From Ciborinia camelliae (lineage: Eukaryota > Ascomycota > Leotiomycetes > Helotiales > Sclerotiniaceae): a stretch of 64,000 nt of DNA. The stretch covers positions 655,085 through 719,084 of the forward strand of contig JANPYM010000005.1 in NCBI GenBank assembly GCA_025890175.1, in the 5' to 3' direction. Position numbers and translations under genes: made by a program. Positions 57,035-64,000 of this stretch are shown here, piece after piece. Under the pieces are notes generated by a model. It saw only the letters and a program-made list of their open reading frames with translations. It was not told the DNA's origin and made no database searches. Numbering within the stretch: position 1 is the first letter of the stretch; every line of letters begins with the position of its first letter.

Positions 57035-59519
57035 TTTGATGGACTATTGTGGAATTCCTGGATTTGAAGGCGTTTGAAGACTTGAAGATAGCTGTTGTGT
57101 TGTGGTTGTTGTGGTTATTGTTGTTTGTTGTTTGTAAGAGATGATAGAATGGGAGAGAAAGAGGGAAAGAGGGGTGGAATTGCTTGAAGCTTTGAACATT
57201 CCAAAGAAAGTGGGGTTTTTTTTGGATTCTGGAAGCGTGAATCCATCCGTATGCATGATTATAAATTCAATGATCCACGAAATGGACAATCCAATGAATG
57301 ATGTTAAGGTCCGAATATACCGGGCGAATCAAACAGCGGTGGAAATGTTGAAATTTTCAAATCGAAAAATCACGTGGTCATTTATTCAATTCTCAAGCTG
57401 GAGATCTACTCAGGAGTCAGGAGTCAGGAGTACCTATACCTAGATAGATATGTCTGGTATAGGTACCTACCTACGTATGTATTTTATTGTTGATCATTTC
57501 GTCATTTTGAATAGTTTTAGAATTTTTTACCATTTTTAGCATTAATTCTCCTCCTCTTATTATTAGAGTTGAGGCTATTTATTAGAGTCGAGGCTCTATA
57601 TTAGAGTAGTGGTGGCCGACACTGTACTTTTATAGTACCCGTTACCTAGTACCCGTTACCTGTTACCTGTTACCCGTTACCTGTTACCTGTTACCCGTTA
57701 CCCATTACCCGTTACCCGCTACCCGTAGTACCTAGGTGTCACCCGCATTTTTATCAAGGCTGCGGAAACAAGTTCCCTCTCCTCTGAAAAGAAAGGCTTG
57801 GAAAATGAGCTACCCACAGACATCTGACTAGCTATGCGTTGGCTTGCGTATTATTTTTGAACCAGTCTTCTCAAAATTCCCGATGTGACACGTATTCCAT
57901 AAATTGAATGGATAAACGACATATGTACAGTAGTCACATAGGGTATGTATCTCCGATGTCTCAATGGAATTCAATTGAGATTCTAGGAGACCAGAAAAGA
58001 GAATACCTGTACCGTACGCGTCCTTACATATGGATGATATCTGACTACCTAGGTCCCTAGTAGGTATGCTCTATGAATAATGCCCAGGTGATATGTGATC
58101 TCTTCTCTGCCCTCGTCTGGTCTGGTGTTGCTAACTTTAGCCTTTCTCTTTCAAGTTTCATCGCATGGGATCCACGTGGAATTCAAATCTAGTGAATTCG
58201 GGGGAGACTGGAACTACTGTACTCGAAACCAGACCCCTTAAACTGTCAAAATCTCTAGATCTACCGACTACTGAATGGATGGTACAAGATTGACCTCAAG
58301 TAGTAGAACGAGATAGGCATAGGTAACTCTAGACCTCAAATAGGGACCTGATCACATTTTTGATAATAACCTTACTTCGACATCATCAACATCATCAACA
58401 TCAATCAAAGGTAATACTACCTACTAGGTCATATGTGCTGTATGTGCCCTCGTCTTGCATTTATAGTACTCCAGCTGTACGCAATAATGCTACCTAAGCC
58501 ACAGCCTTACCGTGAGGCTTAACTTTAAATTCTCTTTTTTTTGTCATGCCGTGTAATGAGTGTGGCGAGGCTTTTGAATGCAGGTGACATTTGATAGAAT
58601 AAAAATCTTTGAAGATATTAATTGATCTATTCGTCTCCTATAAACCTAGGTATACACAGAGTACCTACTTCAGCTGTATTCAATATTAGATAGAGGATTA
58701 TTAGAATTGGCTGGATATCAACCCATTCAAAGCTAATGTAGTACTCCTTATGTACAGTAGTCTTACAATTGTAATCTTAGAATGATTTAGATGTAATTAC
58801 CATGCTATCTTTTTAAAGTGGTGATCGATTAAACCAATTAACATTAAAGGGCTTGCGACGCCATTCAGCTCCAGAACCTCTCTCCAAAGATTAAAAAAAA
58901 GGCATATACGAGTTTACAACCTTTGAATAAGAGAAGATCATATAATAAATCTTCCTACTTGACTCACTTACTTATTACTCACTTATTCACTCGCATACTC
59001 ACTTATTCACTCACATCCTCACTCAGTCACTCTCTCATTTATTTAGCCACTACCAACATCATATCACAACAATAATAAGTCTCACGAGCCTGACTATCAT
59101 AAGCATTCCCCAGCAGGCATTGAGGAAAACCAAGACTCTTGTACCCAGTCGAGGTTGCTTGCATTTATACGGGAACTCCGAAAATCCGTATCGAAATCTC
59201 CCACATTGTCGCAAAATCTGGGCAATTAAGCATTTTTTACACGACACCGCGCATAAGCTTGATATTGAGACGACGACTTACCTGACGCTGATTATTTGGG
59301 AAATTCGAGGGTCACTGAGGCACCATTAAAATCAACCGACCAGCTATCCTCTCCCTGAACACAACATTCTGATTGCGCAGAGCAGACCAAATGCTCGTGA
59401 AACCCAATATACAACCACGATAAACTGGCTGGCCGATTCGCAGATTACCAAAATTCCTTGCTGTACATACAGGTCGATTCGAAACTCGAGCCTCTGCGCA
59501 GATTTGTATTTTCGTAACT
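57035..59519. other. Intergenic region, about 2.5 kb
   Basis: Divergent promoter region of sod1 (minus) and rom2 (plus). It holds a heptamer repeat at 57635-57732, an ATCATCAAC repeat near 58383, and CTCACTTATTCA repeats near 58975-59020. TACCTAGGTA-like words are frequent. No gene is supported; the last few hundred bases would be the long rom2 leader. Confidence 0.5.
57635..57732. repeat. Heptamer minisatellite (GTTACCY)n
   Basis: About 98 bp of GTTACCC and GTTACCT units with some AGTACCC variants, roughly 12 units. A GGCCGACACTG word of the kind found at hAT ends lies just before it (near 57614-57624), so it may belong to a decayed transposon end. Confidence 0.85.
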
Positions 59520-62500
59520 ATGTCCTTTCATGCGAATGGTGGGCGACGCTACGGACATGTACCTCCAGCACAATATAGTGCACCAACTGGCCAACCTTCA
59601 AATAACTCGGGTCAAGGCTTGCAGAGGCAGTCTAGTTTTGACAATGGAGATGATGCTGCGTTTTTCGACTCGAGTAATAGCGGATACCAACCTGCCCCTC
59701 CATCATCGGGGAGGGTTTCAATGCCATCGGAGGAATTATACATGTCAAATAACTCAATGAGCCCACAATCGCCTGGCAGATCATCATTTGGAGCACCCAG
59801 TCCAGCTTTGTCGGGATACCAACATCAATACCAACCTCTGAACGGACCTCAATCCCCCTCACTTCCCCCACAGCCAGCATATAACCCTCAAAATTTTGCC
59901 AGGTCCCAATCTCACTCGCAGCCATCCCAATATCGTCCCCATCCCTCGTATAGCCCGAGTCTTTCTAGTCAGCATCAATACTCGAATTCCACATCCTCCA
60001 GTCATCAACCATATAATCCTGCAGCTTATCAACCATCGCAATATCCCACACGCGCGTCATCTACTGCTTCTGCTTACAACAACTACAATAACTCGTATGC
60101 GCCGACTCCTACCTCTACATCAGCCTCTACATCAGGATCCTACTGGCAACAGGATTCCCAGCAATATGGATCATCATCCCCTCCAGCTCGCGCAAGTGCC
60201 ATATATGAGAGTTACATGGATTCACCGCCTTTGAGAAGTCCAAGTTATGCTCCTCACTCGGCCCCTTTACCTCTGCCCCCGAGGCAAGCATCGCATAATC
60301 CCCCACCTTCCACAGCGCCATATCCCGTCAATGACGCTTTTGGAGAAGAGGATTACAGAAGGAATATACAAATGCCCGCCTACCCGAGTTACGCCGGTGG
60401 TGTACTTCTAGAAAATTCAACTGACTCTCTACCTCAAGATACCCCTCCCATACCTCCACCCAAACGTTCTTCGACAAACTCTTCAACGGCTCCCGTGATA
60501 CCTATGCCCGCGTCTCCTGGAACTACACTACAAAGGCACCCAACGCAAAGACCCTTGCCGAGTGCGCCAATAGAACAAAGTACGGGTGATGAAGATGACT
60601 GGGGTCTAGGAATACAAGGTAAGACAGATGAAGAACTTGCCCAAGAACAAATCTTTGCGGATATTGGAGATGCCCTTGGAACTTCCCACCGGAATGGAGA
60701 CCTTCTGGATGGTGAACTACATCGATATGATTCAAGAGCAACTACTATTCATTCTGGTGCTGGCGTTGACCGTTTTCCATCTACAGCTTCTACACTACAT
60801 ACGGAAGGGACTTCTTACGATGATTACGAAGATGACGAAAGTGATTTGGAAGCGGCTGCGGGTCTCGAAGCTATGCGCATTGCCGAAGAACAAGAATCCC
60901 AAGGGCTAGGTTCAGGGGGTTTAAGTTTTGGTGGAACATACGAAGGACATCTATCTTATTACGAGGGACAATCATCATATCAAAATCGGACGGCTCATGA
61001 GGAAAGCAGTGATAGCGACTACAAACATATGGACTTGGGCCTTGCTGGCGGTGGCTACGACGCACACATGTCCTATGGTGATGATATTATGGGGAAGAGT
61101 ACAGAGCATAGCAGTGAGATGGAAGATCAGAGTCGGCCATTACCGACACCACACCAACTGAGTCGTTCTGACAGCCGTGCTCAGAGAGGTGGTTTGGGCG
61201 GAATGGCCGACTATTCTATGCCAGGCGAAGGTCATCCCTTCCGTGCTTTTGAGGAAGCTAGGGTTGATAATTACGGCACTGGTGGCCTAGAAAGACCAAC
61301 TTCGCATGCTCACCGGCTGAGCTTTGACGAAGGAGATGAACAATCGATTCAGTCTCGAATTTTAGATTCACGGCAAAGTGGTAGGTCTGGAAGTGATAGT
61401 CCCACGCGAGATGAAATGCCCGATATGTTCTACCATCCAGGAATGACCCCTGGATCTTACCAACGGCCTCTCCCAGCAGTGCCTCCAATGTCTGAAAACA
61501 GGACGCCTCAGTTACAACCAGCTGGCTCTTACCGCAACTCTCATGGTTATTCGCACTCTCATTCTTCAAGTATCGACAGTGTGAGACCTTACCCTCCTAG
61601 TGGACCAGATGCATATCCACAAAGCACACTTCAACCTGCTCTCCAATATGTTCCAAGATCATCATCTCTCCACAGTCATAGCAGTACTGCACAAACCATA
61701 CCTCCGGTTCGATCAAAAACAGATGCGGAAGAACGTCAAGCCAGAGCAAAAGGGAATAGGCAGTCTATGCTACGTTCTGGCGCAGGATTAGATGGCTATG
61801 ATGCATCCACTCCGCAGTCACTGGTAGCTCTTGATCTACCCGCTTTACCAGCCGGCCGTCGTAAGAAGTTTTCACCAGGAAGGTTATCGACAGCCGATTT
61901 CCGAAGGTGTTCAGAACCATGGGCTTTGAGCGGAGTCGCGGCTTGGATAAGAGAAATGGCTGGCGGAGAAACAGGAGAAGGTGAATCTGACCTCCGAGTA
62001 AAGATCATCGAAGACGGTCTTATAGCACTATTTACTCATATGGTACCAACTATGAACACGGCCGATGCGGAGACACTGAGCGAAAGGGTTGTAAAATCGA
62101 TGTTCGATGCCGGAATTCTGGTTAATGATGAAGAATGGGTCAAGTTCGGGCAAGGTGAAGTATCCGGCGTTTTATGGCAATTGACAGGATCAGGTTGCTA
62201 TGCACCCAAGGTTCACGAACATGAGATAGAAGGCCGATGTTACTCGCATCATTGTACTCGCACACTGAAGAAGATTAACCTCCAAGCTCAAACCTTAGAA
62301 CCATCGAAAAAATCCGAGGATTGGATGACTTTCTTCAAACTAGCCAAAGAAATGCTTGAGGGTGTAAACAAGAAAGAGATCGAGAGACAGAATATCCTTC
62401 ACGAGATAGTCATGTCGGAAGATATCTATATGGACCAGATCAATGTGTTGCGCATACTATATCGAGACGATCTTTCCACATGGCAACCTCCCATCATTGC

Positions 62501-63979
62501 GAAAACGAAGATTAGCAAGTTCGTTTTTTCGGTTTTCGGGAAAGTGGAAGCCATTAAAGATGTCAATGAAAACCATCTTCTTGCACAATTGAAGTACAGA
62601 CAAAAAGAGCAGGGACCCTGGGTGACGGGCTTTAGCGACATTTTCAGAGAATGGATAAGGAAGGCCAAGTCCGCATATATTGAGTATGCTGCTGGGTTCC
62701 CATACGCCACATATCTTGTCCGAAGAGAAGCAGACAGGAATCTTCTCTTCCGTCAATTTCTAGACCAAGCTCGAGATAATAAACTTTCCGGTCGTCTGGA
62801 TTGGAACACATACTTAAAGGCACCCATCACAAGATTGCAGCGCTACGGTCTTCTCCTTGCAACTGTTCTGAAAAACATGACTAAGGATAGCGATGAGAAG
62901 ACAACTCTTGCTCTCGCCATTGAAGAGATCAAGGCAGTCACATTAGAGTGTGATGCTAAGGTTGAGGAACAAGGTAGGAAGGTCGACATGATTGAGCTAC
63001 AGTCGAAGCTGTATCTTCGTCCTGGCATGGAGCGTGTCGAGCTCAATTTGGATCATCTAGGCCGTGAACTCCTTCACAGAGGAGATTTACAGCGTGCTGG
63101 TAACAACCGATTCACCTGGCTAGAAACTCATGCCATCCTATTCGACCATTACTTTGTTTTAGCCAAAAGTGTCATTCAACGAGATCTCAATGGTGCAAGG
63201 AAAAAAGAAATTTATGATGTGTCAAAACTTGTAAGTCTACACGAAATCTTAATCATATAGCATCGCTGACCTTGTTGTAGCCGATTCCCATGCAGCTTTT
63301 AGTTCTTGAAAGCTGCGACGATGACCCAGTGCAGAAATCTGCTGTAAAGGGTATTGGAGCTGTCACAACAACCGTCGCCAAACCTGCCCCTGCAAATGCT
63401 GCTGAAGCAAGGTTAAATCGCACTGCCACTAATAATACTGGACTTGAGCGAATGCAAACATTGGAGCACACAACCACTAACAACTCGGTCTCAACCACAG
63501 CTTCCGTAACACGACTCAATACCCCTAATTTGAACGACAACGATGCAAAGGTAATGTATCCATTTCGTATTAAACATTTGGGTAAAGCCGAAGTTTATAC
63601 ACTTTATGCTCCATCAGCTTCAAGCCGAGACAAGTGGTGCGATAAAATCATTGAAGCAAAGACACGTTACTCAGCGGCTCTTTTTGCGCAAAATGCGGAG
63701 CCTTTCCGTCTCAAGGTTATGGCTGACAGTGCCTTTACATATGATAACTCGATGATTTATCAACAAAGAGCTCCTATACCTATTTCTGGTACACCACTAG
63801 ATAGATCCGTCAGGGAGATGGAACATAACTATGGATTAAAACCCCGACCGGCCCCGGTATGCAGAGCTCAAGTAAACTGTGCCGTATCGTTCACATCATA
63901 TGGGACACATTTGATTGCAATTGGAACAGATTATGGGGTTTATGTCTCTGAAGCATCGAATCCTCGAGGGTGGGGGAGA
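59520..63979 (+). CDS. rom2: Rho1 guanine nucleotide exchange factor (Rom2-like), 3' end outside the window
   Basis: Activates Rho1 in the cell-wall integrity pathway. Exon 1 is 59520-63230 and exon 2 is 63281-63979; donor GTAAGT at 63980 shows that further exons lie beyond the edge. The first about 790 residues are Ser/Pro/Tyr-rich and disordered. A DEP-like domain lies at about 800-900 (LSGVAAWIREMAGGE, FDAGILVNDEEWVKFG). The DH domain is at about 957-1160 (RQNILHEIVMSEDIYMDQIN, LKAPITRLQRYGLLL). The PH domain spans the intron, at about 1170-1365 (LFDHYFVLAKS ... FRIKHLGKAEVYTLYAPS ... KWCDKIIEAK). The CNH (citron) domain starts at about 1430 (VNCAVSFTSYGTHLIAIGTDYGVYVSE) and is cut. The order DEP-DH-PH-CNH is that of Rom1/Rom2. 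Probably acts at growing tips under Wsc/Mid sensors. Confidence 0.95.
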
Positions 63980-64000
63980 GTAAGTAAAGTCTTATTTCTG

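Noticed and set aside
57141..57443. Plus-strand 100-codon frame upstream of sod1
   Set aside because: Overlaps the sod1 leader/promoter, no homology or coding character recognised.

Overview
The window is nuclear DNA of a filamentous ascomycete. Genes lie on both strands, have few short introns (about 50-65 nt, GTRNGY donors, CTAAC-like branch points, YAG acceptors) and are separated by AT-leaning intergenic DNA rich in TACCTAGGTAGG-like words. The gene content and protein style suggest a helotialean (Sclerotinia/Botrytis-like) leotiomycete; that placement is inference, because no sequence search was possible.

Layout. 0-8.4 kb, all minus strand: the end of a low-complexity hypothetical gene that runs off the left edge, the AP endonuclease Apn1, a RED-family spliceosomal protein and a microsomal cytochrome P450. 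8.4-22 kb: accessory territory with a decayed 2.7 kb spacer, a repeat-bearing 327-aa protein, a 958-aa protein with internal repeats and a four-Cys motif, and a head-to-tail pair of paralogues (16.5-18.1 and 19.0-20.7 kb), each joining the same globular N-terminal domain to a long charged coiled coil by an intron at the same place and phase. 24-40 kb: housekeeping genes, namely nucleoside hydrolase (with an 8-nt microexon), the exon-junction-complex factor PYM, complex III subunit Qcr9 (64 aa in five exons), N-recognin Ubr1 and helicase Hrq1. 40-51 kb: repeat-rich DNA with a 610-bp non-autonomous hAT-like element flanked by an 8-bp target duplication and carrying a nested LTR-like repeat, a second copy of that repeat near 49 kb, a frame-broken relic of the gene at 45.7-47.8 kb, and a 1.4 kb pyrimidine-only tract with a probably artefactual assembly gap. 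51-64 kb: the Tudor-SN nuclease-like protein, Cu/Zn superoxide dismutase and the start of the Rho1 exchange factor Rom2, which runs off the right edge.

The conserved genes are unrelated housekeeping functions (DNA repair, splicing and RNA surveillance, respiration, protein turnover, redox defence, cell-wall integrity signalling); nothing suggests that they form an operon-like or biosynthetic cluster. The most interesting unexplained material is the tandem coiled-coil pair with its lineage-specific neighbours at 11-21 kb, and the small structured repeat family, whose two copies show a compensatory base-pair change in a 20-bp hairpin.
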